Positions 52,927-61,783 of a DNA stretch of 64,000 bases are shown here, in pieces (the stretch's first letter is position 1; every line of letters begins with the position of its first letter). Under the pieces are notes generated by a model. It worked only from the letters and a program-made list of their open reading frames with translations, was not told the origin of the DNA and ran no database searches. The position numbers and the translations under genes are program-made. Origin of the DNA: Chishuiella changwenlii (GTDB taxonomy: Bacteria; Bacteroidota; Bacteroidia; Flavobacteriales; Weeksellaceae); assembly GCF_900142565.1 (NCBI RefSeq), contig NZ_FRBH01000008.1:124001-188000 (forward strand), written 5' to 3'.

Positions 52927-53361
52927 TTAATGTTTAAGAAATGCTAAACCATTTTCTAAATCATTAATTAAATTAGACATTGATGTATCTTCTAGCATAT
53001 TTCTTAAATCTTGTCTTATAGAATAAATTCTATTATGCAAAGCACATGGTTTTTTAGAATCACATTCTACTAACCCTAATATACAACTGTGGTATAATCC
53101 ATCACCATCTATTGCCTTTATAATGTGAACCAATTTTATGTTTTCTAAATTTGTATTATTCATGGTAAAACCTCCTGTTTTTCCTTTAACAGAAGAAATA
53201 ACATCTGCTTTAACTAATTGCTGTAATATTTTTGCAGTATAGGCTTCTGGAGAATTAATTGAATTTGCAATTTGTTTTAAATTGACCCTATTACCAGAAA
53301 CAGATTCTTGAGCAATAAATACACAAGCTTTTATACCATATTCGCACGCCTTAGAAAACAT
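52927..53361 (-). CDS. Rrf2 family iron-sulfur transcriptional regulator
   Basis: This 144-residue regulator has an N-terminal winged helix (recognition region SPEAYTAKILQQLVKA, about residues 37-52) and the GGF wing motif. Three cysteines, Cys93, Cys100 and Cys106, are spaced like the [2Fe-2S] or [4Fe-4S] ligands of IscR and NsrR. It is transcribed from a good promoter (53393-53424) toward the hemerythrin gene. NsrR-like NO sensing is the most likely role given that neighbour; an IscR-like role cannot be excluded, but no isc or suf genes are nearby. Confidence 0.85.
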   Translation of the reverse strand: MFSKACEYGIKACVFIAQESVSGNRVNLKQIANSINSPEAYTAKILQQLVKADVISSVKGKTGGFTMNNTNLENIKLVHIIKAIDGDGLYHSCILGLVECDSKKPCALHNRIYSIRQDLRNMLEDTSMSNLINDLENGLAFLKH

Positions 53362-53392
53362 TATTATCTTTTACCCATTATAAATTATGAAG

Positions 53393-53424
53393 CAAATATA
53401 AATTAAAAATTTAAATCGGACAAA
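53393..53424 (-). promoter_or_regulatory. Bacteroidetes-type promoter of the rrf2 gene
   Basis: On minus, TTTG (53421-53424) and TATATTTG (53393-53400) with a 20-base spacer match the consensus exactly. Transcription would start near 53386, about 25 bases before the start codon. Confidence 0.65.
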
Positions 53425-53450
53425 TTTATCTTTATTATATTTTTTAAAAT

Positions 53451-53479
53451 AAAAAACCACTCAAAAAATTTTGAGTGGT
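53451..53479 (-). terminator. Terminator of rplY
   Basis: An 11-bp perfect stem (ACCACTCAAAA 53456-53466 with TTTTGAGTGGT 53469-53479) is followed by six T residues on minus, 24 bases after the rplY stop. Confidence 0.75.
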
Positions 53480-53503
53480 CAATATAATTAAGATAAAAAA
53501 ATC

Positions 53504-54088
53504 TTATTCTTCGTCTTCGTCTTGATCTGCATCCTTAACTGCATTACGAGAAGTACGTATAGCAACTACTACTGCGTTATCTGGATGAGCAAAAGTGTAA
53601 TTATCATTTTTCAATGTTTCTACATACATTTTGTGACCAATTCTCATTGGAGTGATATCGATTTCGATTTCGTCTGGTAAGTTAGCTGGAATAGCACGAA
53701 CTTTTAATTTACGCATGTTAAAACGTAAAACCCCTCCGGCTACTAAACCACGAGCACGTCCTACTAAACGAACAGGAACTTCCATAGTAACAACTTTATC
53801 ATCGCTTAATTGGTAGAAATCTACGTGTAAGATACGATCTGTTACTGGGTGAAATTGAATATCTTGTAAGATAGCTTCAATTTTAGTTCCATCTGCTAAT
53901 TCGATAGAAGCTGTATGAGCATCTGGAGTATAAACTAATCCTTTGAATGCTTTCTCATCAGCTGAAAAGTGGATAGGCTCTCCTGAACCATAAACCACAC
54001 AAGGTACTTGTTCAGCATTACGTAGGTTACGTGTTGCCACTTTACCTAAGTCTTCTCTTTTTACACCTTGAATTGTAATTGACTTCAT
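53504..54088 (-). CDS. rplY: 50S ribosomal protein L25/general stress protein Ctc
   Basis: This 194-residue protein binds 5S rRNA in the large ribosomal subunit. It is the long CTC form: an L25 N-terminal domain ([26 protein letters not shown], residues 9-34) and a TL5 C-terminal beta domain with [18 protein letters not shown] near 100. An acidic tail (DADQDEDEE) ends the protein. It is 43 bases downstream of prs on the same strand, so the two are likely co-transcribed, as in many Bacteria. Confidence 0.95.
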   Translation of the reverse strand: MKSITIQGVKREDLGKVATRNLRNAEQVPCVVYGSGEPIHFSADEKAFKGLVYTPDAHTASIELADGTKIEAILQDIQFHPVTDRILHVDFYQLSDDKVVTMEVPVRLVGRARGLVAGGVLRFNMRKLKVRAIPANLPDEIEIDITPMRIGHKMYVETLKNDNYTFAHPDNAVVVAIRTSRNAVKDADQDEDEE

Positions 54089-54131
54089 AATATATATTAA
54101 ATAAAAATAATTTTAATTTTTAGCTAAACCA

Positions 54132-55067
54132 TTAAATAACAAAACGTTGACTTATTGATTTATTGCTATGTACTAAATGCATAACATCAGCAAAAAGCGG
54201 AGCGCAAGATAACACTTTTATTTTACTTATGGAATTATTTTTTAATGGAATACTATCAGTTATAGCAATTTCCGCTAACATAGAGTTATCAAGTCGCTCA
54301 TAAGCTTGTCCAGATAAAATTCCGTGTGTTGCAATTGCACGAACAGATTTCGCACCTTTCTCCATTATTAATTCTGCAGCTTTAGCTAAAGTTCCAGCAG
54401 TGTCAATCATGTCATCTACTAAAATGACATTTTTTCCTTCTACTTCTCCAATTAGCATCATACTGTCTACTTGATTGGCTACTTTTCGCTCTTTATGACA
54501 TATAACAATATCTGCATTTAGATATTTAGCATAAGTATTAGCTCTTTTTGCTCCTCCCATATCTGGTGAAGCAATACATAAGTTATCTAAACCTAAACCA
54601 TTAATATATTCTACAAAAATTGTTGATGCAAATAAATGATCAACAGGAATTTCAAAAAATCCTTGAATTTGATCTGCATGTAAATCCATTGTCATTACAC
54701 GTGTTGCACCTGCTGTCATTAGCATTTTCGCTACCAATTTTGCACCAATAGGTACACGGGGAGCGTCTTTACGATCTTGACGTGCAAAACCAAAATATGG
54801 GATAACAACAGTAATACTCTTTGCTGATGCTCTCTTTGCTGCATCACACATTAAAAGTAATTCCATTAAGTTATCTGTAGGTTGCATTGTAGATCCAATT
54901 AAAAATACACGAGCTCCTCGTATTGGTTGTTCAAAAGCAGGCACAAATTCGCCATCGCTGAACTCTACTATTTTAGATTTACCAAGTTCTTGTCCATAAT
55001 AATCAGCAATTTGCGTTGCTAAACCTATTGAACCTCTAGTTGAAAAAAGAAATGCTGATTGTTCCAT
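54132..55067 (-). CDS. prs: Ribose-phosphate pyrophosphokinase
   Basis: This enzyme makes PRPP from ribose-5-phosphate and ATP for nucleotide, His and Trp synthesis. I chose the ATG at 55067 (MEQSAFLFSTRG), giving 311 residues, the normal family length. A longer frame to 55196 exists, but its extra 43 residues are hydrophobic, aromatic-rich and unlike the family. Motifs include the flexible loop DRKDAPRVPIGAKLVA near residue 100, the MDLHADQIQGFF block, and the PRPP site VILVDDMIDTAGTLAKA near residue 220. Confidence 0.96.
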   Translation of the reverse strand: MEQSAFLFSTRGSIGLATQIADYYGQELGKSKIVEFSDGEFVPAFEQPIRGARVFLIGSTMQPTDNLMELLLMCDAAKRASAKSITVVIPYFGFARQDRKDAPRVPIGAKLVAKMLMTAGATRVMTMDLHADQIQGFFEIPVDHLFASTIFVEYINGLGLDNLCIASPDMGGAKRANTYAKYLNADIVICHKERKVANQVDSMMLIGEVEGKNVILVDDMIDTAGTLAKAAELIMEKGAKSVRAIATHGILSGQAYERLDNSMLAEIAITDSIPLKNNSISKIKVLSCAPLFADVMHLVHSNKSISQRFVI

Positions 55068-55271
55068 TGTTTGTTTTGGGAAATATTTGTACAAAAATAC
55101 TTTAAATGAATCAAAATAGAAATAAAAAACTCGAAAATTAATTTCGGCACAGTAATTGAAGTAATAAAAACCAACAATTTTGTATAATATTAACATAATT
55201 AACTTATTTAAGTGTTAATATTATTTTATTAACTAAAAATGTATATAAATCGTAATTAAATATATTTTCTC

Positions 55272-56537
55272 ATGAAAAAAATTTCGTACTTATTAAGTAT
55301 AGTAGGTTTGGGTATTTTTGCTCAAGCGCAAGAAGTAACTGAAACTAAAAGTAACGACGATTACAACAAATGGTCTATAGAAGCTAACGGAGGTGCTACA
55401 AAAGCAAGAAAAGCATTAACTCCTGGTTATTTTTCTGAAACACCTAGTTTTTACCACGCAGATTTTGGTGTACGTTACATGTTCAACCCTAAATTTGGTT
55501 TAAAATTAGATGGTGGTTATGACCGTATTAAAGAAGGTGAAGGAGTAGAAAGATTTAGATCTAACTATTACCGTGTAGACTTACAAGGGGTTGTAAACTT
55601 AGGTAGAGTTTTAAATTTTGAAACTTGGACAAGCCGTATCGGTTTATTAGCTCACGGGGGTGCTGGATATTCTTGGATGAATAATGAAGCAACTAAAGGT
55701 GTTGATGGAAAACTTTTCGATGATAACGATAACATGGTAAATGTTATGGCTGGTATTACTCCACAATTAAGATTAACTGATAGAGTTGTTTTAACTGGAG
55801 ACTTATCATACATCAGAAATATTCGTCAAGATGTTGCATTTGATGGTAATTCTAAAACTTCAGGTTCTGGATTTGGAGGTGAATTATGGAATGCTACATT
55901 AGGTTTAACATTTTACTTAGGTAAAAATGAAAAACATGCTGACTGGGTTTATGAACCAAAACGTTCTGATTTAGAAGATCGTATTGCTAACATCGAAGAA
56001 ATGTTAAAAGATACTGACGGAGATGGTGTTGCTGATTATTTAGATCAAGAGCCAAATTCAGCTCCAGGAGCAGTTGTTGATACTAAAGGTGTTACAATTG
56101 ACCACAATGGAAATGGTATCCCTGATAACATCGAAGAATACATCAAGCAAAATGCACAAAACAATTCAACAGTTGTTAATGATGCTGATTTCTTAGAGCA
56201 AATGATTAACTCTGGAATTATCAATGTATATTTTGACTACAATTCTGATAAACCATATCAACAATCAGTTGGAGGTATCAAATTTGTTTCTGAATACTTA
56301 AAATCTAAACCAGAAGCTCAAATTGAGATTTTAGGTTATGCTGATCCAGTTGGTGGAGCTGCTTTCAATAAAGATTTATCTCGTAGAAGAGCTGAGAATG
56401 TTAAAGCATTATTAGTAAGTCAAGGAGCAAGTGCATCTCAATTAACTGCAATTGGAGAAGGTGAAGACGCTGAGTTCAAAAAATCTCAAGTTTCTTCTCA
56501 CCAATTAGCTAGAAGAGTTGTATTTAGAGTAAAATAA
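55272..56537 (+). CDS. OmpA family outer-membrane protein with TSP3 repeats
   Basis: This 421-residue protein has a signal peptide (first 20 residues, ending AQAQ) and an N-terminal eight-strand barrel of about 210 residues. A calcium-binding thrombospondin type 3 segment follows (DTDGDGVADYLDQEP and DHNGNGIPDNIE, about residues 248-290). The C-terminal OmpA peptidoglycan-binding domain has VYFDYNSDKP, ILGYADPVG and NKDLSRRRAENVKALL. It anchors the outer membrane to peptidoglycan, and this form is abundant in Flavobacteriia. It is a single gene closed by a terminator. Confidence 0.93.
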   Translation: MKKISYLLSIVGLGIFAQAQEVTETKSNDDYNKWSIEANGGATKARKALTPGYFSETPSFYHADFGVRYMFNPKFGLKLDGGYDRIKEGEGVERFRSNYYRVDLQGVVNLGRVLNFETWTSRIGLLAHGGAGYSWMNNEATKGVDGKLFDDNDNMVNVMAGITPQLRLTDRVVLTGDLSYIRNIRQDVAFDGNSKTSGSGFGGELWNATLGLTFYLGKNEKHADWVYEPKRSDLEDRIANIEEMLKDTDGDGVADYLDQEPNSAPGAVVDTKGVTIDHNGNGIPDNIEEYIKQNAQNNSTVVNDADFLEQMINSGIINVYFDYNSDKPYQQSVGGIKFVSEYLKSKPEAQIEILGYADPVGGAAFNKDLSRRRAENVKALLVSQGASASQLTAIGEGEDAEFKKSQVSSHQLARRVVFRVK

Positions 56538-56554
56538 ATACTATAAACAATAAT

Positions 56555-56604
56555 AATCAGGAATAGTTTAACCATTATAATGGAATTCTATTCCTGATTT
56601 TTTT
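56555..56604 (+). terminator. Terminator of the OmpA gene
   Basis: The stem AATCAGGAATAG (56555-56566) with CTATTCCTGATT (56588-56599) is followed by seven T residues. Its loop contains a second perfect palindrome, CCATTATAATGG. Confidence 0.75.
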
Positions 56605-56635
56605 ATATATTCGCATTACTAAATTTACTATAATA

Positions 56636-58576
56636 TTGAGCCCTTTTAATCAACACTTTAATGCACCACGTTGGGTTGTATTGTTAATTGACATTTTTAT
56701 TGTCTTATTTAGCTATGTTTTAAGTAATTTTATCTTAAATAGTTTTTTAAATACATTTAGCATTGAGCGTTTAATTTATAAATGTCCATTAATTTTATTT
56801 ACATTTATATGTTGTTTTTTATACTACAAAACATATAAAGGAGTAATTAAACAAACAGGGTTAAAAGATGCAGAAAATGTATTCTTATCTAATGCTACAG
56901 CTTCTTTATTTTTATTTTTATTATCTTTTACTTTTAGACAATTTATAGAATTAAAATTTAGTGATTCTTCATTTTTTAATATGGCATTTAGAATGTCATA
57001 TTCTATCATATTTGTTCATCTGTTTGTTTGTACTGTAATTATGGTTATTGCAAGATTATACTACAAATGGTTATATGAATTTCTTATTATTAGAAAAAGA
57101 AGAATTAAAAAAGTATTAATTTACGGTGCAGGAAACGCAGGTTACGTTACCCGAGATATTTTACAAGGTGAAACTGAAGTTAATTATAAAATTCTAGGTT
57201 TTATTGATAATAATCCAAATAAAATAGGAAAAACAATAGATGGAATAAAAATTTATTCAGTAGATGAAATCAATGAGCAATTTATCGTGCGTCATGAAAT
57301 TTCTGAAATTATTATCTCAATCCAAAATATTAGTGCTAATCAAATTTTAGAACTTTCTAAATCTTTAGAAGATTTCCCTGTCGAAATAAAAATAACTCCT
57401 CCAATTACGAAATGGATTGACGGAACTTATAAATCTAGTCAAATTAAGCAATTGAAAATTGAAGATTTATTAGGAAGAGAATCTATAAAAGTTAAGAATC
57501 CTATTTTAAATGAGCATATAAGAGGAAAAAGAGTGTTAGTAACTGGTGCTGCTGGTTCTATTGGAAGTGAAATTGCTCGTCAGCTTGCAAGAATGGATTT
57601 CGATAAATTGATTGTTTTAGATCAGGCAGAATCTGCAATCTATGATCTTCAACAAGCTTTAAAAGTAAACATTTCAGAAGAAAGGTATAGTGCTATTGAA
57701 TATGTTGTTTCTGATGTTCGAGATTTACATAGAATGGAAAATTTATTTAGGGAACATAATCCTCAAATAGTATTCCATGCTGCAGCTTATAAACATGTTC
57801 CTTTAATGGAAAAATTCCCATCTGAAGCGATTAATACAAATATATTAGGAACTAAAATTATAGCTGATTTAGCAAATAAATATGAAGCTGAAAAATTTGT
57901 AATGATTTCGACTGATAAAGCTGTAAATCCTACAAATGTAATGGGTGCTACAAAAAGAGCTGCTGAAATCTACGTTAGTTCAATTAATTGTATTTCTAAA
58001 ACAAATTATATTGTTACACGTTTTGGAAATGTATTAGGATCTAATGGATCAGTAATTCCATTGTTTAAAAAGCAACTTGAAAATGGGGGTCCTTTAACAG
58101 TAACACATCCAGATATTACACGATATTTTATGACAATTCCAGAAGCTTGTAATTTAGTTTTAGAAGCTGCTGTAATGGGACAAGGTGGAGAAGTTTTCGT
58201 TTTTGATATGGGAAAATCCATGAAAATTATTGATCTTGCAAAAAGAATGATTCGATTAAGTGGTTTTAAATACCCTGAAGAGATTGACATAGAAATCGTT
58301 GGACTTCGACCAGGAGAGAAAATTTATGAAGAATTATTAGCAAATGATGAAAACACAATAAAAACTCATCATGAAAAAATAATGATTGCGAAAGTAAATA
58401 CATTAAGATTCTCTGAAAATAAAATAATGATTGATGATTTGTGCAAAATATCATCAAAAATAAACAATAAAGAACATGTAATTCTGTTAGTAACAAAGCT
58501 GAAAGAAATTGTTCCAGAATTTAAATCACAAAACTCAGAATTTGAAAAACTCGATAATTATATTTATGAAAGATAA
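56636..58576 (+). CDS. WbpM/CapD-type nucleotide-sugar 4,6-dehydratase (membrane-bound)
   Basis: This 646-residue membrane enzyme has four N-terminal helices (to about residue 150), a CoA-binding-like Rossmann domain (YGAGNAGYVTRD near 163), and a C-terminal SDR dehydratase domain. The latter has GAAGSIGSEIARQ near 303, FHAAAYKHVPLME, and STDKAVNPTNVMGATKR. Such proteins make UDP-4-keto-6-deoxy-GlcNAc, the precursor for bacillosamine- or QuiNAc-type sugars. The start appears to be TTG at 56636, since no ATG precedes the first helix. Its end overlaps the wza start by 11 bases, and it opens the polysaccharide operon. Confidence 0.92.
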   Translation: MSPFNQHFNAPRWVVLLIDIFIVLFSYVLSNFILNSFLNTFSIERLIYKCPLILFTFICCFLYYKTYKGVIKQTGLKDAENVFLSNATASLFLFLLSFTFRQFIELKFSDSSFFNMAFRMSYSIIFVHLFVCTVIMVIARLYYKWLYEFLIIRKRRIKKVLIYGAGNAGYVTRDILQGETEVNYKILGFIDNNPNKIGKTIDGIKIYSVDEINEQFIVRHEISEIIISIQNISANQILELSKSLEDFPVEIKITPPITKWIDGTYKSSQIKQLKIEDLLGRESIKVKNPILNEHIRGKRVLVTGAAGSIGSEIARQLARMDFDKLIVLDQAESAIYDLQQALKVNISEERYSAIEYVVSDVRDLHRMENLFREHNPQIVFHAAAYKHVPLMEKFPSEAINTNILGTKIIADLANKYEAEKFVMISTDKAVNPTNVMGATKRAAEIYVSSINCISKTNYIVTRFGNVLGSNGSVIPLFKKQLENGGPLTVTHPDITRYFMTIPEACNLVLEAAVMGQGGEVFVFDMGKSMKIIDLAKRMIRLSGFKYPEEIDIEIVGLRPGEKIYEELLANDENTIKTHHEKIMIAKVNTLRFSENKIMIDDLCKISSKINNKEHVILLVTKLKEIVPEFKSQNSEFEKLDNYIYER

Positions 58577-59339
58577 ATACCTGAAATTCTTAATCTTAAC
58601 TTTTGTATTAATTATTTCATCTTGCGCCAAAAGAGAAGAATTAGTTTATTTTCAAGGCAATCAACCATCTGTTACAAAATACGAAGAATTTATTCCAAAA
58701 ATACAGTCTTCTGATATGCTAGCTATAAGCGTAACTGCTGCTGATATGAAGGCTACAGAACCTTTTAATCAGCAAAGTATTTATCAGATGAATTCTGGAA
58801 TGCAAAATAATCCATATGCGAAAGTTTATACAGTTGATCAAAACGGAAATATAAATTATCCATTACTTGGTCAAATTAAAGTTGGAGGTTTTACAAGAGT
58901 TGAGGCGGAAAATATATTAAAAGAAAAATTATCAAAATATATTGTTAATCCAGGTGTAAATATCAATTATACTAATTTTAGAATTAGTGTTATAGGTGAA
59001 GTTACAAGACCTGGTTATTTTACTATTCCAAATGATCGTGTAACTATTTTAGAGGCACTAGGTATGGCTGGAGATTTAACAATTAATGGTGTTAGAAAAA
59101 ATATTATGGTGATTAGAGAACAAAATGGAGTAAAAAACACCTACAATGTAGATATAACATCTAAAGATATTTTAGATTCACCAGTATATTATTTAGCTCA
59201 AAATGATGTAGTATATGTAGAACCTAACAGGGCTAGAATGTCAGGTTCTAAGGTTGGACCAAACTATTCAGTGTTGATATCAGTAGCTGGTATTATTATA
59301 TCAGTAACATCTACCATTGCAATTATTTTAAGAAAGTAA
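58566..59339 (+). CDS. Polysaccharide export outer-membrane lipoprotein (Wza type)
   Basis: This 257-residue protein forms the outer-membrane exit channel for capsule or exopolysaccharide. The ATG at 58566 gives a proper lipoprotein signal (MKDKYLKFLILTFVLIISSC, lipidated Cys20); a longer frame from 58509 would bury it. The Poly_export domain spans about residues 35-125 with the YTVDQNGNINYPLLGQIKVGG block, and a SLBB domain follows (VIGEVTRPGYFTIPNDRVTILEALGMAGDL). A C-terminal hydrophobic helix is present. It is followed one base later by the Wzc-type kinase. Confidence 0.92.
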   Translation: MKDKYLKFLILTFVLIISSCAKREELVYFQGNQPSVTKYEEFIPKIQSSDMLAISVTAADMKATEPFNQQSIYQMNSGMQNNPYAKVYTVDQNGNINYPLLGQIKVGGFTRVEAENILKEKLSKYIVNPGVNINYTNFRISVIGEVTRPGYFTIPNDRVTILEALGMAGDLTINGVRKNIMVIREQNGVKNTYNVDITSKDILDSPVYYLAQNDVVYVEPNRARMSGSKVGPNYSVLISVAGIIISVTSTIAIILRK

Positions 59340-59340
59340 T

Positions 59341-61719
59341 ATGAATACTCAAAATAAATACAAAGAAAATACCTTCTCTGAAGAAATCGAAGAAAACATA
59401 AATATTAGACAACTTATAGAACAATACTTATATTATTGGAAATGGTTTGTTTTAGGATTAATATTAGCTATTACAATAGCTATTATTTATGTAAAAACAG
59501 TTGAAAAACAATATAAAGTTTCTTCTAAAATATTATTGAATGATAAAGATGCAGGAGGAAAAGGAGATATTGCTAGTATGATGGATCAAGCTTTATTAGG
59601 TGGATCTTCACTAAATGCTGAAGTTGGTGATCAAATAGATATCTTAAAATCAAAGCGATTAATTACTAAAGTAGTTCAGAAAAATAATTTAAATATTGAA
59701 TATTTTGATTCAAAGGGCATAGTAAAAAAACAATTATATGAGACTAATTCTCCTGTAAAAATCATTTTAATTCATAAAAGAAATGAAGAGGTCTTAAACG
59801 ATGACAATTTTATCATCAAAGTCTTATCAAATACTAAATTTAAATTAGAAAATAAGCAAACTAAAGATGAAAAAGAGTATTCTTTTGGACAAAAAATCAC
59901 TGGAGAATTAGGGAACTATATTATTAGTCCAAATCATAATATTTCTGAAAATATTGATAAAAAAATTATTTTATCAATTACAACAGTTGATAAAAAAGTT
60001 GCGCAAATTCAAAAAGCTATTGTTATAGAACCAAATAGTGAATCAAGTTCAAAGATTATTAATTTTTCTTTAATTGGAGCTGTACCAGAAATATCTAAAA
60101 TAGTTATAAATGATTTAGTTACTGCTTATAATAATGATATTGTTGAAGATGAGCAAAAACTAACTCAAACAACTTCAAAATTTATTAATAGTCGTTTAGA
60201 AATTGTTTCTAAAGATTTAAGTGATTCTGATAAGAATATTGAAGATTATAAAGTTAAAAATAAAATTACCGATATAGGTTCAGAAGCTGGAATATTCTTA
60301 GAAAGTGCTGCTGAAAATGATAAAAAACTTTTAGAATCAACCACTCAGGTTCAGTTAGTTAATTACATGTCAAATGAATTAAATTCATCAAAGACAAATT
60401 TATTACCTTCAAACATTGGGTTAGATGATAAAGCTATTTCAGCAGAAATTAGTTCATATAATGAATTAATTTTAACAAAAGAGGATATGCTAAAATCTGT
60501 AACAGTAGAACATCCTAATGTAATCAAGTTACAAGAACAAATAAATGATGTAAAAAGGAATTTGAAGAATAGTTTGAGATTATATAAAAATAACACTCAG
60601 ACAATGTTAAATTCCATTCAGAGCAAACAAAATCAAATCGAAGGAAGAATTCAGAAAGTTCCAACACACGAACGTGGTTTTAGAAATATTGCCCGTCAGC
60701 AACAAATTGTTGAGTCTTTATATTTATTTTTATTACAAAAGCGTGAAGAAAATGAAATAAAATCTGCTTCAACTCCACAAAATATTAAAATTGTTGATTA
60801 TGCATATGAGGACAAAATTCCTGTTGCTCCTAAAAAAATCATAATTCTTGGAGCTGCATTAATTTTAGGTTTTTTAATTCCTTTTATTATTATTTACATC
60901 TATAAATTATTAAATAATACTGTTCACTCTAAAGAAGATGTCGAAAAAGCTGTAGGTGCTCCAATTGCAGGACAAATACCTAAAAGTAATATATCAATCA
61001 TTGAAAACAATGATAATTCAAGTGCATCAGAAGCATTTAGAATTTTAAGAACGAATATCAACTTTTTGTTGAAAAATACAAATGATTCTAAAGCAATTTT
61101 TATTACCTCAACAACAAGTGGAGAAGGTAAATCTTTTGTATCTACAAATTTTGCTCAAATCTTAACCATGTCTGGAAAATCTGTCTTATTAATTGGTGCT
61201 GATATTCGTAGTCCTAAAGTTTTAGATTATTTAGGCATTACAAGCGAATATAATCATAGATATGGTGTAACTGAATACTTATCATCTAAAGATGTTTCAA
61301 TGGATGATATTATAATTAAGAAGCCTGCTAATTATAAATTTGATGTAATCTATTCTGGACAAATAGCTCCTAACCCATCAGAATTATTAATGAACGGACG
61401 TTTTGACGAAATAGTGCAATATGGAAAACAGCATTATGATTATGTTCTTGTTGATACAGCTCCTGTTAGCTTAGTTACTGATACATTGCTATTGACTGAA
61501 AGTGCTGATTTAACAATGTATGTTGTAAGAGCTCACTATTTAGACAAACGTATGTTAGCTGTTCCGCGAGAAATGTATACTGAAAACCGTATTAAAAATA
61601 TGAGTATGGTAATCAATGATGTAGACTTCTCAAAAGGTTATGGTTATGGTTATGGTTATGGTTATGGTGACCATCATAATGGGAATAATTTTTTTAAGAA
61701 ATTATTTAAACGAAAATAG
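59341..61719 (+). CDS. Wzc-type tyrosine kinase and polysaccharide co-polymerase
   Basis: This 792-residue inner-membrane protein controls polysaccharide chain length and export. It has a Wzz domain with flanking helices (about residues 32-52 and 500-522), a periplasmic coiled-coil region with a GNVR-type segment, and a cytoplasmic BY-kinase: Walker A TSTTSGEGKS near 590, Walker A' LLIGADIRSPKV near 616, and Walker B YVLVDTAP near 700. The C-terminal tail has five tandem Gly-Tyr pairs encoded by five GGTTAT repeats (61636-61665), the expected autophosphorylation cluster. It is the last gene of the plus-strand operon. Confidence 0.93.
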   Translation: MNTQNKYKENTFSEEIEENINIRQLIEQYLYYWKWFVLGLILAITIAIIYVKTVEKQYKVSSKILLNDKDAGGKGDIASMMDQALLGGSSLNAEVGDQIDILKSKRLITKVVQKNNLNIEYFDSKGIVKKQLYETNSPVKIILIHKRNEEVLNDDNFIIKVLSNTKFKLENKQTKDEKEYSFGQKITGELGNYIISPNHNISENIDKKIILSITTVDKKVAQIQKAIVIEPNSESSSKIINFSLIGAVPEISKIVINDLVTAYNNDIVEDEQKLTQTTSKFINSRLEIVSKDLSDSDKNIEDYKVKNKITDIGSEAGIFLESAAENDKKLLESTTQVQLVNYMSNELNSSKTNLLPSNIGLDDKAISAEISSYNELILTKEDMLKSVTVEHPNVIKLQEQINDVKRNLKNSLRLYKNNTQTMLNSIQSKQNQIEGRIQKVPTHERGFRNIARQQQIVESLYLFLLQKREENEIKSASTPQNIKIVDYAYEDKIPVAPKKIIILGAALILGFLIPFIIIYIYKLLNNTVHSKEDVEKAVGAPIAGQIPKSNISIIENNDNSSASEAFRILRTNINFLLKNTNDSKAIFITSTTSGEGKSFVSTNFAQILTMSGKSVLLIGADIRSPKVLDYLGITSEYNHRYGVTEYLSSKDVSMDDIIIKKPANYKFDVIYSGQIAPNPSELLMNGRFDEIVQYGKQHYDYVLVDTAPVSLVTDTLLLTESADLTMYVVRAHYLDKRMLAVPREMYTENRIKNMSMVINDVDFSKGYGYGYGYGYGDHHNGNNFFKKLFKRK
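61636..61665 (+). repeat. Five in-frame GGTTAT repeats (Gly-Tyr tail of Wzc)
   Basis: Five perfect tandem copies of a 6-bp unit encode (Gly-Tyr)x5 within the kinase tail. Each gain or loss of a unit would change the number of tyrosines by one without altering the reading frame. Confidence 0.9.
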
Positions 61720-61727
61720 GTTTTAAT

Positions 61728-61759
61728 AAAAACCCAGAAGTAAAAACTTCTGGGTTTTT
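61728..61759. terminator. Bidirectional terminator between wzc and the aminotransferase
   Basis: A 13-bp perfect stem (AAAAACCCAGAAG 61728-61740 with its inverse 61747-61759) and a 6-base loop, flanked by A and T runs. It serves both convergent genes. Confidence 0.8.
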
Positions 61760-61783
61760 ATTTAATATCTTAATTAAGTAATC

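Noticed and set aside
55068-55196. N-terminal extension of prs by 43 residues
   Set aside because: The extension is aromatic and hydrophobic, not conserved, and the ATG at 55067 gives the standard Prs length and start.
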